A DNA stretch of 64,000 nt from assembly GCA_022071955.1 (NCBI GenBank), contig JAJVIM010000003.1, forward strand, positions 310,001 to 374,000, read 5' to 3'. Positions 19,155 through 27,076 of the stretch are shown one piece after another (position 1 is the stretch's first letter; each line of letters begins with the position of its first letter). Origin of the DNA: Anaerolineae bacterium (GTDB taxonomy: Bacteria > Chloroflexota > Anaerolineae > 4572-78 > J111). A model generated the notes under the pieces. That model had not been told where the DNA came from and ran no database searches. It saw only the letters and a program-made list of their open reading frames with translations. A program made the translations under genes and the position numbers.

Positions 19155-20143
19155 TTTTGGTAAATTTCCTTCAGAAATTGCATGGTGTACACCTCGGTTA
19201 TGTTGAGCGGTTTGGTGAGCACGGCCTGGGCGCGCAGGGTTTGTTCCATACCGGCCCACACTTCTGGATTCATCCAGCCGATGTGGTCTTCGCCGGTATT
19301 GATGAGCGGCAGGCTGGCAATCATTTGGTCTGTTTGGAGGCCGACATCAGTGTTGGGCGCATAGTTAGCCACCAGTGCTCCGGCTTCGCCGGGATGTTCA
19401 ACAGCGTAAGTCCACCCTTTGAAAGTGGCCCGCAGAAAACGCGTCACTAAATTGGGGTTTGTGGCCAAAAAGTCATCGGTGGCAAAAATGTTGTCGCTGG
19501 TCAGATGTACCCCGTAGTCATCAGGATAAATGAGATTGAGTCGGTGACCGGCTCGCTCGGCTTCTACGCCCTGCGCGGTTACAAAGCCGGTGGCCACGTC
19601 AACATCACCGGCGTACAGGGCGGTAAAATCCGCATCGCTCTTAATTGTGTAGGATTGGGAAGTAATGCCGACCCGGGCCAGCACAGCCCGCAAAATAGGC
19701 AAAGCCCGCGGTCGCACCAACAGGGTTTTGCCCACAAAATCTTCGGGGCGGGTGATGCCGGAGTTAGCCAGGGCGAAAAAGGCAAATGGATCGTGGCGGA
19801 AAATAGTGGCAATGGCGCGGACAGGATAGCCGTCGGCGCGAGCCGGAATCAGCTCCACCCCACCGGCCAGGCCAAATTGAGCGTCACCGTTAAGAACCGA
19901 GGTAAGCCGGTCCACCGTGGGGCCGCCTTCGGCAAACGTGACCACCAGGCCCTCGGCGGCGTAATCGCCGTTTTGGTCGGCAGCATAAAAGCCGGCAAAT
20001 TGGGCGCTGTGTGTCCAGGTGAGCTGTAACGTAACCGGGGTAGGTGGCGGAGGGGTGCTTGTGGCATGTGTACAGGCGGCCCAACCAATTGATCCACTCA
20101 CAACAAGTAAAAGCAGAGTAAAACAATAAGTTGGCGATTTCAT
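19151..20143 (-). CDS. NMT1/THI5-like solute-binding lipoprotein
   Basis: A 330-residue exported binding protein with signal peptide and lipobox WAAC (Cys about 24), then a short Thr/Pro spacer. The fold is the NMT1/THI5 family: [39 protein letters not shown] and the family C-terminus [16 protein letters not shown]. These proteins normally bind pyrimidine, riboflavin-like or sulfonate-like ligands for an ABC importer. No permease or ATPase is adjacent; instead the gene overlaps a histidine kinase by four bases, so a sensory role is likely. It is about half identical by eye to the protein at 37747, which has the same kinase partner. Confidence 0.9.
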   Translation of the reverse strand: MKSPTYCFTLLLLVVSGSIGWAACTHATSTPPPPTPVTLQLTWTHSAQFAGFYAADQNGDYAAEGLVVTFAEGGPTVDRLTSVLNGDAQFGLAGGVELIPARADGYPVRAIATIFRHDPFAFFALANSGITRPEDFVGKTLLVRPRALPILRAVLARVGITSQSYTIKSDADFTALYAGDVDVATGFVTAQGVEAERAGHRLNLIYPDDYGVHLTSDNIFATDDFLATNPNLVTRFLRATFKGWTYAVEHPGEAGALVANYAPNTDVGLQTDQMIASLPLINTGEDHIGWMNPEVWAGMEQTLRAQAVLTKPLNITEVYTMQFLKEIYQK

Positions 20144-20229
20144 ATCAAACCATCTTCCTGTAGTTGGCTGGGTTTTTTGAGGCAGATTGGTCAGTCTGCC
20201 GGTTGAAGATGGAAACTGGTGGCGAATTT

Positions 20230-20264
20230 GAAGATTTATTATAAATCTTCTTGTAGTTATTATA
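20230..20264 (-). promoter_or_regulatory. -10 box and adjoining palindrome upstream of the binding-protein gene
   Basis: On the minus strand a TATAAT lies at 20264-20259 within an A-rich run like that of the gyrB promoter; no good -35 is seen. Directly downstream, at 20250-20230, is a perfect palindrome GAAGATTTA-TTA-TAAATCTTC that covers the expected start point and could be an operator. Another small stem (aatcgc/gcgatt) lies at 20289-20303. The rest of the 358-base gap up to 20501 holds no gene. Confidence 0.5.
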
Positions 20265-20448
20265 CCTTATTTTTCGATATTATTGATTAATCGCTTTGCG
20301 ATTTAGGATGGGGGTGCAAAGCAGCCGACGCAACCAGGGCTGTGGCTCGCTGATAGTGTTTGGGGAAATTTTTATTGGCGATTCGGGGAATCTGCTGAGT
20401 CCTGCCCAAAATTCAAATACGGGACAGGCTAACATACTATCCGGGGAT

Positions 20449-20484
20449 GCGGCGACCAGACGGGTTTCGCCGCCCGGTCGCCGC
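20449..20484 (-). terminator. Hairpin after the XdhC/CoxI gene
   Basis: GCGGCGACC and GGTCGCCGC pair around an inner GGGCGGCG/CGTC stem, 17 bases past the stop of the gene ending at 20502. There is no T-run, so termination may depend on Rho or the element may only protect the mRNA end. Confidence 0.45.
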
Positions 20485-20501
20485 GCTGAATACTTTTCGG
20501 T

Positions 20502-21656
20502 TTACCGCCCGCCTGCCACCGATGGCGTCAGGTAATTCTGCGGGGTTTTGTCAAACGTGGTCTTGCAACCGGCGCAGCAAAAATAGTAGAACTGGCCTTC
20601 AAACTCGCTCATGTATCTGGCGCTGGCAATGTCAACCGTCATGCCGCACACGGGGTCAACCGCCTGGCCGGCGGGCGCGGACGCGGCCAGGTAGCGGGCC
20701 GGGTTTTGCTCAAAGGTGGTTTTGCAGCCGTCGCAGCAAAAATAGTAGGTTTGCCCATCGACCACCGCCGTGTGTTCCGCGCCTTCAATTTGCACCGCCA
20801 TGCCGCACACCGGGTCGATGGCCTCCACCGGCCCGGCAGACAGGTCGATGCCCTCCAGCAGCTTGTCAATTTCCAGCGGCTCGGCATTGCGCCGCCGCTG
20901 CACAATCTCGGCCATTATGCTGAGCGCGATTTCGTCGCCGCGGCGGGCCTGAATATCCAGCCCCGCCGGCGCTTTGAGCCGGCTCAACGCTTCGGCGGTT
21001 AGCCCCTGGGCGCGCAGATAATCCAGCACCTGCGCGGCCCGGCTTTTACTGGCCACCAACGCCACATACGCGGCGTTGGCCCGCAGCGCGTATTCCAGCG
21101 CCGCTTCATCAAACTGGCCGTGGCTGGCTACCACCACATACGTCAGCGAGTTGATTTTGCCGGCAAGCTGCGCCAGATCGGTGATGATTTCGTTGGCGTG
21201 GGGCAGGTCAACCCCGGCAAAATCCGGGTCAACGGCGATAACGTGGTAGTTCATCGCCTGCCCCAACTGCATCAGCGCCCGGGCAATGGGCAGCGCGCCG
21301 ATGACCATTAGCCGGGGCAGCGGCAGGTGCGGCTCGATGTAAATTTCAAGCGTGCCGCCGCTAAAACAGACCATCGGCAGGTCAATCAACCCGGCCCGGC
21401 TTTTGCCCTCCGGCTCCGGGCTGAGCCGGATCAGGCGCGGCTCGCCGTCCGATAGAGCCGCCAGCGCCTCACGGATAACGGTGGGCTGGGCGCAACTGCC
21501 GCCAATCCAGCCGTGCATCAGGCCGGTGGGGGTGACAATGGCTTTGTCGCCCGGCTTGGCCGAGGTGGGGCGCTCGGCCCGGACCACAATGGCGGTGGCA
21601 AAGGGCTGCCCCGCCGCCAGAAATTCGTGCGCTTTTGAGAAAAATTCATCGTGCAT
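20502..21656 (-). CDS. XdhC/CoxI-family maturation protein with two C-terminal YHS domains
   Basis: A 384-residue fusion. Residues 1 to about 260 are XdhC/CoxI-like: HGWIGGSCAQPTVIREAL (the conserved GGSCAxP motif), LMVIGALPIARAL and a Rossmann-like half with VVVASHGQFDEAAL. XdhC proteins hold and sulfurate or insert the molybdenum cofactor into xanthine-dehydrogenase-family enzymes. Two YHS domains follow (DPVCGMAV...YFCCDGCKTTFEQNP and DPVCGMTV...YFCCAGCKTTFDKTP, about residues 282-380), small Cys-rich modules linked to metal binding, notably copper, in other proteins. The gene follows coxL in the same direction after 386 bases. A role in delivering Mo cofactor or copper to CoxL is attractive because the enzyme has a Mo-S-Cu site, but it is inferred. 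Confidence 0.85.
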   Translation of the reverse strand: MHDEFFSKAHEFLAAGQPFATAIVVRAERPTSAKPGDKAIVTPTGLMHGWIGGSCAQPTVIREALAALSDGEPRLIRLSPEPEGKSRAGLIDLPMVCFSGGTLEIYIEPHLPLPRLMVIGALPIARALMQLGQAMNYHVIAVDPDFAGVDLPHANEIITDLAQLAGKINSLTYVVVASHGQFDEAALEYALRANAAYVALVASKSRAAQVLDYLRAQGLTAEALSRLKAPAGLDIQARRGDEIALSIMAEIVQRRRNAEPLEIDKLLEGIDLSAGPVEAIDPVCGMAVQIEGAEHTAVVDGQTYYFCCDGCKTTFEQNPARYLAASAPAGQAVDPVCGMTVDIASARYMSEFEGQFYYFCCAGCKTTFDKTPQNYLTPSVAGGR

Positions 21657-21782
21657 ACGTTACCTCGCGGTTGTTTGTAAGATGCGTTTTGAAGCGGCTT
21701 TCTTAAATCACCGCATATTCAAATAACTTTCCCACCCCCCCTTCCTTCAAGGGCGGACAGGTGTTAAAAATTGACATTTTTT

Positions 21783-21948
21783 ACCCCTCCCCCCAACCCC
21801 CTCCCCAAAAATTTGGGGAGGGGGAGCGATTAAACGGGTGTGGTTTGGGCGGCTCCGCCGCCCAAACCACACCCAAAACTCTTTTCTCCCCCTTCTACCC
21901 CAGGGACGAAGTGCCCGAAGGGTAGAAGGGGGCCGGGGGGATGAGGGC
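21783..21948 (+). repeat. Three-hairpin palindromic intergenic element, copy 2
   Basis: The order is ctccccaaa/tttggggag, the central stem gtgtggtttgggcggc (21838) with gccgcccaaaccacac, and a cccccttctaccc/gggtagaaggggg stem. It fills most of the gap between coxL and the XdhC-YHS gene. A partial related GC-rich stretch follows at about 21980-22027. Confidence 0.8.
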
Positions 21949-22042
21949 GAATGAAACGCATTCCAAAAATTTAGTACCTGTTCGCCCCTGAACCCCCCTT
22001 CTTAGGGGAAGGGGGCCGGGGTTGGGGGTTGGCTCAAAAGCC

Positions 22043-24520
22043 CTATTCCGTCACCCCATGCTCGCGCAGCAGTTGCCACACTTTGACCGGCGTAATCGGG
22101 ATGTCGATGTGGCGCACGCCCAGATGCCACAGCGCATCGACCACGGCGTTGGCAATAGCCGGCGGCGCGCCCACCGTGGGCGACTCGCCCACGCCTTTGG
22201 CCCCCAGCGGGTGGTGCGGCGAGGGGGTGATGGTTTTGCCCAGCTCCCACTTGGGCGTTTCCACAGCGGTGGGCAGCAGGTAATCCATAAAGGTGCCGCT
22301 TAAATTCTGGCCGTACTCATCGTACACAATTTCCTCAAACAACGCCGGGGCCAGCCCCATTGTCAGGCCGCCGTGAATCTGCCCCTCCACCACCAGCGGG
22401 TTGATAATGTTGCCGCAGTCGTCCACAGCCACAAAGCGGCGCACGTGAACCTCGCCGGTGCCTTTGTCGATGTCTACCACGCAGATGTAGCTGCCAAAGG
22501 GAAAGGTCAGGTTGGGCGGGTCGTAGTAGTTGACCGCCTCCAGCCCGGCCTCGATGCCCTCCGGGTGGTTGGTGTAGGCGGCAAAGGCAATATCCTGAAT
22601 GGTTTTGGCCTGCTCCGGCGAGCCTTTGACCACGAATTTATCCACATCCCATTCCAAATCGTCCTCGCCAACTTCCAGCAGGTGGGCGGCAATCTTTTTG
22701 GCTTTGGCCCTGATTTTGCGGGCGGCCATCGCCGCGGCGGCCCCGGCGGTTGGCGTTGAGCGGCTGGCATACGTGCCCAGCCCATACGGCGCGGTGTCGG
22801 TGTCGCCGTGCTCCACTTCCACATCGCTGGCCGGGATGCCCAGCTCTTCGGCGATGATCTGGGCAAAGGTGGTTTCGTGGCCCTGCCCCTGCGTTTGCAC
22901 GCCAATCCGGGCAATGGCCTTGCCGGTGGGGTGAATCCGAATCTCGCAGCTATCAAACATTTTGATGCCCAAAATATCAAAGGTGCGCGACGGCCCGGCC
23001 CCCACCACTTCCGTAAAGCTGGAAATGCCGATGCCCATCAGCTCGCCGCGGGCGCGTTTTTCGGCCTGCTCCCGGCGCAGCGCCCGGTAATCTAGCATGT
23101 CCATCGCCAGTTGCAACGCTTCGGGGTAGTTGCCGCTGTCGTACTCCCAGCCGGTGGGCGACTGGTAGGGGAACTGTTCCGGCTGGATGAAATTCTTCAG
23201 CCGGAAGTCCGCCGGGTCTTCACCCAGTTGGTGGGCCATAATATCGGCCATGCGCTCAATCATATGGACGGCCTCGGTGACGCGGAAGGAGCAGCGATAG
23301 GCCACGCCCCCCGGCGGCTTGTTGGTGTACACGCCGTCTACCGAGAAATGGGCCGCTTTCATATCGTAACTGCCGGTGCCGATGCTGTACAGCCCCGCCG
23401 GGAATTTGGACGGGTTGGCCGCGGCATCCGCCGCGCCGTGGTCGGCCAGAGTGCGCACCCGCAGGCCAGTAATTTTGCCGCCGGCGTCGGCGGCCATTTC
23501 GGCTTCAATGTGATAATCGCGGGCAAAGCTGTCGGCTTGCAGGTTTTCGCTGCGGTCTTCAATCCATTTAACCGGCTTGCCGGTAACCAGGCTGGCCACA
23601 ATGGTGCAGACGTAGCCGGGATAAACCGGCACTTTGCCGCCAAAACCGCCGCCAATATCCGGCGAGATGACCCGGATTTTGTGCTCCGGCAGGCCGCTGA
23701 CCAGCGCCACCACGGTGCGATGGGCGTGCGGGGCCTGCGAGGTCATATAAATGGTCATATGCTCTTTGATTTTGTCCCAGTGGGCCACCATGCCGCAGGT
23801 TTCAATGGACGACACATGCAGCCGGGGAATGTACATTTTTTCTGTGACCACAGTCGCCGCTTCGGCAAAAACCTGATCGGTGGCGGCTTTGTCGCCCGCT
23901 TCCCAGTGCCAGATGTGGTTGGTTTTTTCCTCTTTGTCGTCGCGGACAATAATTTCGTCCTTGAGCGCCTCAAAGGGGTCAACCACCGGGTCCAGCGGTT
24001 CGTAGTCAACCTGCACCAGCTCCACCGCGTCGGCGGCAATGTAGCGGTCGGTGGCGATTACGGCGCAAACTTCCTGAGCGTAGTAAACCACCTTGTCGAT
24101 GGGCAGCACCATTTGCGTGTCAGACATCAGGGTGGGCATCCAGTGCAGGTTGCCGGCGGCCTGCAAATCTTTGCCGGTGATCACCGCCACCACGCCGGGC
24201 AGGGCCAGCGCCGCGCTGGCATCGATGTTGAGAATTTTGGCGTGGGCATACGGGCTGCGCACAATATCCAGGTGCAGCATGCCCGGCAGTTTGATGTCGT
24301 CCACGTAGCGGCCCGCACCCTGAATAAAGCGCGGGTCTTCTTTGCGTTTCATGGGATGGCCCATGCCGCATACTTTGGCCGGCGTTTTAATTTGCACATC
24401 TTTGGTGGTGGGCACGTTGGCCGAAATCACGCCTTCGCGGCGCGCTTTATCGTACACTTCCGCGCTGGATTTAACTTCCGGCGAATTTTTCAATACTTCT
24501 GCTATAGATTGTTCCGTCAT
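22043..24520 (-). CDS. coxL: Aerobic carbon monoxide dehydrogenase large subunit, form I
   Basis: An 825-residue molybdopterin subunit of the xanthine-oxidase family. The decisive motif is AYRCSFR (Cys410), the copper-binding active-site loop that defines form I CoxL, rather than the AYRGAGR of form II. GGGFGGK, GQGHETTFAQI and GVGESPTVGAPPA (catalytic Glu) are present, as are the N-terminal GMGHPMKRKEDPRFIQG and GRYVDDI of true CoxL. It oxidises CO to CO2 with water and passes electrons to CoxS clusters and CoxM FAD. The gene follows coxM and coxS in the classical M-S-L order, but is separated from coxS by 93 bases of heptamer repeats. A GGGAG site precedes the ATG. Confidence 0.96.
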   Translation of the reverse strand: MTEQSIAEVLKNSPEVKSSAEVYDKARREGVISANVPTTKDVQIKTPAKVCGMGHPMKRKEDPRFIQGAGRYVDDIKLPGMLHLDIVRSPYAHAKILNIDASAALALPGVVAVITGKDLQAAGNLHWMPTLMSDTQMVLPIDKVVYYAQEVCAVIATDRYIAADAVELVQVDYEPLDPVVDPFEALKDEIIVRDDKEEKTNHIWHWEAGDKAATDQVFAEAATVVTEKMYIPRLHVSSIETCGMVAHWDKIKEHMTIYMTSQAPHAHRTVVALVSGLPEHKIRVISPDIGGGFGGKVPVYPGYVCTIVASLVTGKPVKWIEDRSENLQADSFARDYHIEAEMAADAGGKITGLRVRTLADHGAADAAANPSKFPAGLYSIGTGSYDMKAAHFSVDGVYTNKPPGGVAYRCSFRVTEAVHMIERMADIMAHQLGEDPADFRLKNFIQPEQFPYQSPTGWEYDSGNYPEALQLAMDMLDYRALRREQAEKRARGELMGIGISSFTEVVGAGPSRTFDILGIKMFDSCEIRIHPTGKAIARIGVQTQGQGHETTFAQIIAEELGIPASDVEVEHGDTDTAPYGLGTYASRSTPTAGAAAAMAARKIRAKAKKIAAHLLEVGEDDLEWDVDKFVVKGSPEQAKTIQDIAFAAYTNHPEGIEAGLEAVNYYDPPNLTFPFGSYICVVDIDKGTGEVHVRRFVAVDDCGNIINPLVVEGQIHGGLTMGLAPALFEEIVYDEYGQNLSGTFMDYLLPTAVETPKWELGKTITPSPHHPLGAKGVGESPTVGAPPAIANAVVDALWHLGVRHIDIPITPVKVWQLLREHGVTE

Positions 24521-24539
24521 CGTTGTGACTCCCCCATTA

Positions 24540-24624
24540 TTCGTCCTTCGTCCTTCGTCATTTGTCCTTCGTCATTTGTCATTTGTCACTCGTCGTTCGC
24601 AATCCGCAATTCGCTATTCGCTAC
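24540..24624. repeat. Heptamer tandem repeats between coxS and coxL
   Basis: About twelve seven-base units run in register (tcgtcct twice, tcgtcat, ttgtcct, tcgtcat, ttgtcat, ttgtcac, tcgtcgt, tcgcaat, ccgcaat, tcgctat, tcgctac). The first two units, read on the minus strand, contain the last sense codons and the TAG stop of coxS. Confidence 0.8.
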
Positions 24625-25090
24625 CCTGCATTTTTTCCGCTGCGTACTGAATGGCTTCGACTATTTTGACGTAGCCGGTGCAGCGGCACAGGTTGCCGGA
24701 AATGGCCCAGCGAATTTCATCGTCGGTGGGATTGGGATTTTTGGCCAGAAAGGCTTTGGCGCTCATGATCATGCCGGGCGTGCAGTAGCCGCATTGCAGG
24801 CCGTGCTTTTCCCAAAAGCCTTCCTGCAACGGGTGCAGATTGCCGTTGGCCAGCCCTTCAATGGTTTCAATGGCGCGGCCATCGGCCTGCACGGCAAAAA
24901 TGGTGCAGCTTTTTACGGCTTTGCCGTCCATAATCACCGTACACGCGCCGCAACTGGTGGTATCGCAGCCAATGTGGGTGCCGGTCAGGTTGAGCTTTTC
25001 CCGGATCAGGTGAACCAGCAGCATGCGCGGTTCAACCTCCAGCGAATGGCTTTGGCCGTTAATGGTCAGGGTGATGGCGTGAGTTGTCAT
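24614..25090 (-). CDS. coxS: Carbon monoxide dehydrogenase small [2Fe-2S] subunit
   Basis: A 158-residue iron-sulfur subunit. The plant-type ferredoxin half has [12 protein letters not shown] and KSCTIF; the second, helical cluster domain has [11 protein letters not shown] and [15 protein letters not shown]. It relays electrons from the Mo-Cu site in CoxL to FAD in CoxM. The ATG lies two bases after the coxM stop with AGGAG within the end of coxM, so the two are coupled. The C-terminus (MQGSE) is encoded within heptamer repeat DNA. Confidence 0.95.
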   Translation of the reverse strand: MTTHAITLTINGQSHSLEVEPRMLLVHLIREKLNLTGTHIGCDTTSCGACTVIMDGKAVKSCTIFAVQADGRAIETIEGLANGNLHPLQEGFWEKHGLQCGYCTPGMIMSAKAFLAKNPNPTDDEIRWAISGNLCRCTGYVKIVEAIQYAAEKMQGSE

Positions 25091-25092
25091 TT

Positions 25093-25962
25093 TTACGCTC
25101 CTTTGGCCCGCGCTACAGCGGTGCGAATAGCCCGGGCGGTCAGCACCCGCACCATGTCTCGTTTGTACGCTTCCGAGCCGCGCAGGTCAGCCGACGGCTC
25201 GCACTCCTGCGAGGCGGCCACGCCCGCGGCTTTGATGTTGTCTTCGGTCAGGGATTTGCCCAGCAGGGCGGCCTCGGCCCCTTTGGCCCGCATTGGCACC
25301 GCCGATACGTTGGTCAGGCCGATGCGCACCGCGGCGCAGGTGTCGCCGGAGAGGGTGAGCTGCACCGCCACCGCCGCGATGGCGTAATCGCCAACTTTGC
25401 GCTCCATTTTCAGGTAGCAGCCGCCGCTGTGGGCCGCCGGGGCGGGGATGCGAACTTCGGTTAAAATTTCGTCGTCGGCCAGGCTGTTTTCAAATAAATC
25501 GACAAAAAAGTCGTCGATGGGGATGGTGCGCTGCCCGCCAGGGCCAACCGCCACCACCTGCGCCCCGTAAGCCAGCATGGTGGCCGGGTGGTCGTTGGCC
25601 GGGTCGGCGTGGGCCAAGTTGCCGCCAACAGTAGCCATATTGCGCACCAGCGGGTCGGCGATAACGCGGGCGGTATCGGCCAGCAGCGGGTATTTCTGTT
25701 TGACCAGCGCCGACTCGTCCACATCCGACTCGCGGGTGAGCGCGCCAATGGCCAGGTGGCCGTTCACTTCGGTGATGTGGCTCAGGCCGGTAATGCGGTT
25801 GAGGTCAATCAGCACTTTGGGCGCGGCCAACCGAAAGCGCATAGCCGGGATAAGGCTTTGGCCGCCGGCCAAAATCTTGGCATCGTCGCCGTGCTGGCGC
25901 AACAGCGCCAGCGCCTCATCTAGCGATGTGGGAGAATAATAGTCAAATTCTCCGGGTATCAT
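25093..25962 (-). CDS. coxM: Carbon monoxide dehydrogenase medium FAD subunit
   Basis: A 289-residue FAD-binding subunit of the PCMH/CoxM type. It begins [18 protein letters not shown] and carries the FAD motifs [13 protein letters not shown] and [16 protein letters not shown], as in characterised CoxM. FAD receives electrons from CoxS and hands them to quinone. The ATG has a GGAGG site. It opens the M-S-L structural block, with 279 non-coding bases between it and coxG. Confidence 0.95.
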   Translation of the reverse strand: MIPGEFDYYSPTSLDEALALLRQHGDDAKILAGGQSLIPAMRFRLAAPKVLIDLNRITGLSHITEVNGHLAIGALTRESDVDESALVKQKYPLLADTARVIADPLVRNMATVGGNLAHADPANDHPATMLAYGAQVVAVGPGGQRTIPIDDFFVDLFENSLADDEILTEVRIPAPAAHSGGCYLKMERKVGDYAIAAVAVQLTLSGDTCAAVRIGLTNVSAVPMRAKGAEAALLGKSLTEDNIKAAGVAASQECEPSADLRGSEAYKRDMVRVLTARAIRTAVARAKGA

Positions 25963-26119
25963 TGTTTGGAGCCTCCTCGATCTCTTTTCTTCGTCAGTGA
26001 ATTTGTTAAATCCGGGTTACGCGCGTTGATGGTTTTTGTTTAGATGTCCCCCCCTTTTTATGAAATTTATGTAAATTCTGTAGGGGTTAAGCAGGTTTTG
26101 AACACAAGTGGATGAAATT

Positions 26120-26200
26120 TTTACCGCAAAGAACGCGGAGAACGCAGAGTTTTTCATTATTTCTTTGCGCTCTTTGCGTCCTCTGCGGCGTTCAATATCA
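26120..26200. repeat. Inverted array of 9-mer repeats between coxG and coxM
   Basis: Nine-base units (cgcaaagaa, cgcggagaa, cgcagagtt) on the left are answered by complementary units (ctttgcgct, ctttgcgtc, ctctgcggc) on the right, separated by about 15 bases. The whole can form a long imperfect hairpin in the coxG-coxM gap. A related imperfect pair lies at 28355-28440. Confidence 0.55.
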
Positions 26201-26241
26201 GCTTGACCCCCATACATTTGTGTAAATTCAGGCAAACGTTG

Positions 26242-26889
26242 CTACCGCAGCAAAAAATACAAAATGATGGCCGCCACCGCGATTCCGCCGGCAATCAGAT
26301 AGGGCCGGTACTGGGCCGGAATCAGATCGCCGGCCACTTCCTGAGCCACGCCGGCGGCAAACTTCATTTGCGACGGCGCTTTAACCTCGACAGCGGGCGC
26401 GGGCGGGGCCGCCGCCGCGTCCACGGCGTCGCCGGCCTGCGCCGCGGCGACCCGGCCTTTTATCACTTCGTTCAGCCCTTCCAGACTTTGCTTGATAATG
26501 GCCTTGGCCGAGCTATCGAGCAGCCGCTGGCCCACGCTGGCAATGCGCCCCCCCACCTGCACATCGCCCTGATAAGCCATCAGCGTGGTTTGGCCCTGGC
26601 CGGTTAGCTGCACGTGGCCCTTGCCGTTAACAAAACCGGGCGCGCCTTTGCCGCTGATGGCCATGCTGTAACTGTTGGGCCGGTCAATATCTTCCAGTTT
26701 AACGTTGCCCTGAAACTCACCCTGAACCGGCCCGACCTTGATTTTGAGCGCGCCCTCGTACTCATCCTCGCCCACCAGCTCCAGCTTTTCGCAGCCGGGC
26801 ATAATCGAGGCCAGCACCGCCGGATCTTGCAGGGCTTCCCACACCGTTTCCTGCGGTGCATCAAATGTGTATTCACCTGCCAGTTTCAT
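26242..26889 (-). CDS. coxG: CoxG-like SRPBCC protein with C-terminal membrane anchor
   Basis: A 215-residue protein. Residues 1 to about 145 are the CoxG/SRPBCC fold (MKLAGEYTFDAPQETVWEAL, MPGCEKLELVGEDEYEG, GSGK-like KGAPGFVNGKGHV, GRIASVGQRLLD). An Ala/Pro linker and one C-terminal hydrophobic helix (YLIAGGIAVAAIILYFLL) complete it, so it is a tail-anchored membrane protein. CoxG is known to attach CO dehydrogenase to the membrane, and recent work on the family implicates it in quinone handling. AGGAGG lies upstream of the ATG. It lies between coxE and coxM on the same strand. Confidence 0.9.
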   Translation of the reverse strand: MKLAGEYTFDAPQETVWEALQDPAVLASIMPGCEKLELVGEDEYEGALKIKVGPVQGEFQGNVKLEDIDRPNSYSMAISGKGAPGFVNGKGHVQLTGQGQTTLMAYQGDVQVGGRIASVGQRLLDSSAKAIIKQSLEGLNEVIKGRVAAAQAGDAVDAAAAPPAPAVEVKAPSQMKFAAGVAQEVAGDLIPAQYRPYLIAGGIAVAAIILYFLLR

Positions 26890-26927
26890 TAAAAATAAAT
26901 CCTCCTTGTTGGTATTTAACTCTGTGG

Positions 26928-26970
26928 GAGTAGGGAGTAAGGAGTAGGGAGGTGGGAGGTAGGGAGATTC
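26928..26970. repeat. Heptamer tandem repeats (GGGAGTA type) upstream of coxG
   Basis: Units gggagta, gggagta, aggagta, gggaggt, gggaggt, agggaga run in register in the coxE-coxG gap. Confidence 0.65.
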
Positions 26971-27042
26971 CCCGTCACTGCACTCCTCGGAATGATATGC
27001 GAGCCACTTGCTTTTTAACCACCGCCGAAATTCCCTTGTTTC

Positions 27043-27076
27043 CTACTTCTTACTTCCTACTTCTTACTTCCTGCTT
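27043..27076. repeat. Heptamer tandem repeats running into the 3' end of coxE
   Basis: Units ttcctac, ttcttac, ttcctac, ttcttac, ttcctgc, ttccggc. Read on the minus strand they encode the last ten or so residues of CoxE and its stop. Confidence 0.7.

Noticed and set aside
24540..24624. CRISPR array
   Set aside because: Units are seven bases in direct tandem without spacers, and no cas genes are present.
23111..25387. A 758-codon open frame on the + strand opposite coxL, coxS and coxM
   Set aside because: It is the complement of three certain genes; its composition (His, Gly, Phe, Asn-rich) is that of an antisense shadow and it matches no family.
26017..26235. A 72-codon minus-strand frame in the coxG-coxM gap
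   Set aside because: It is a translation of the 9-mer inverted array and has no ribosome site.
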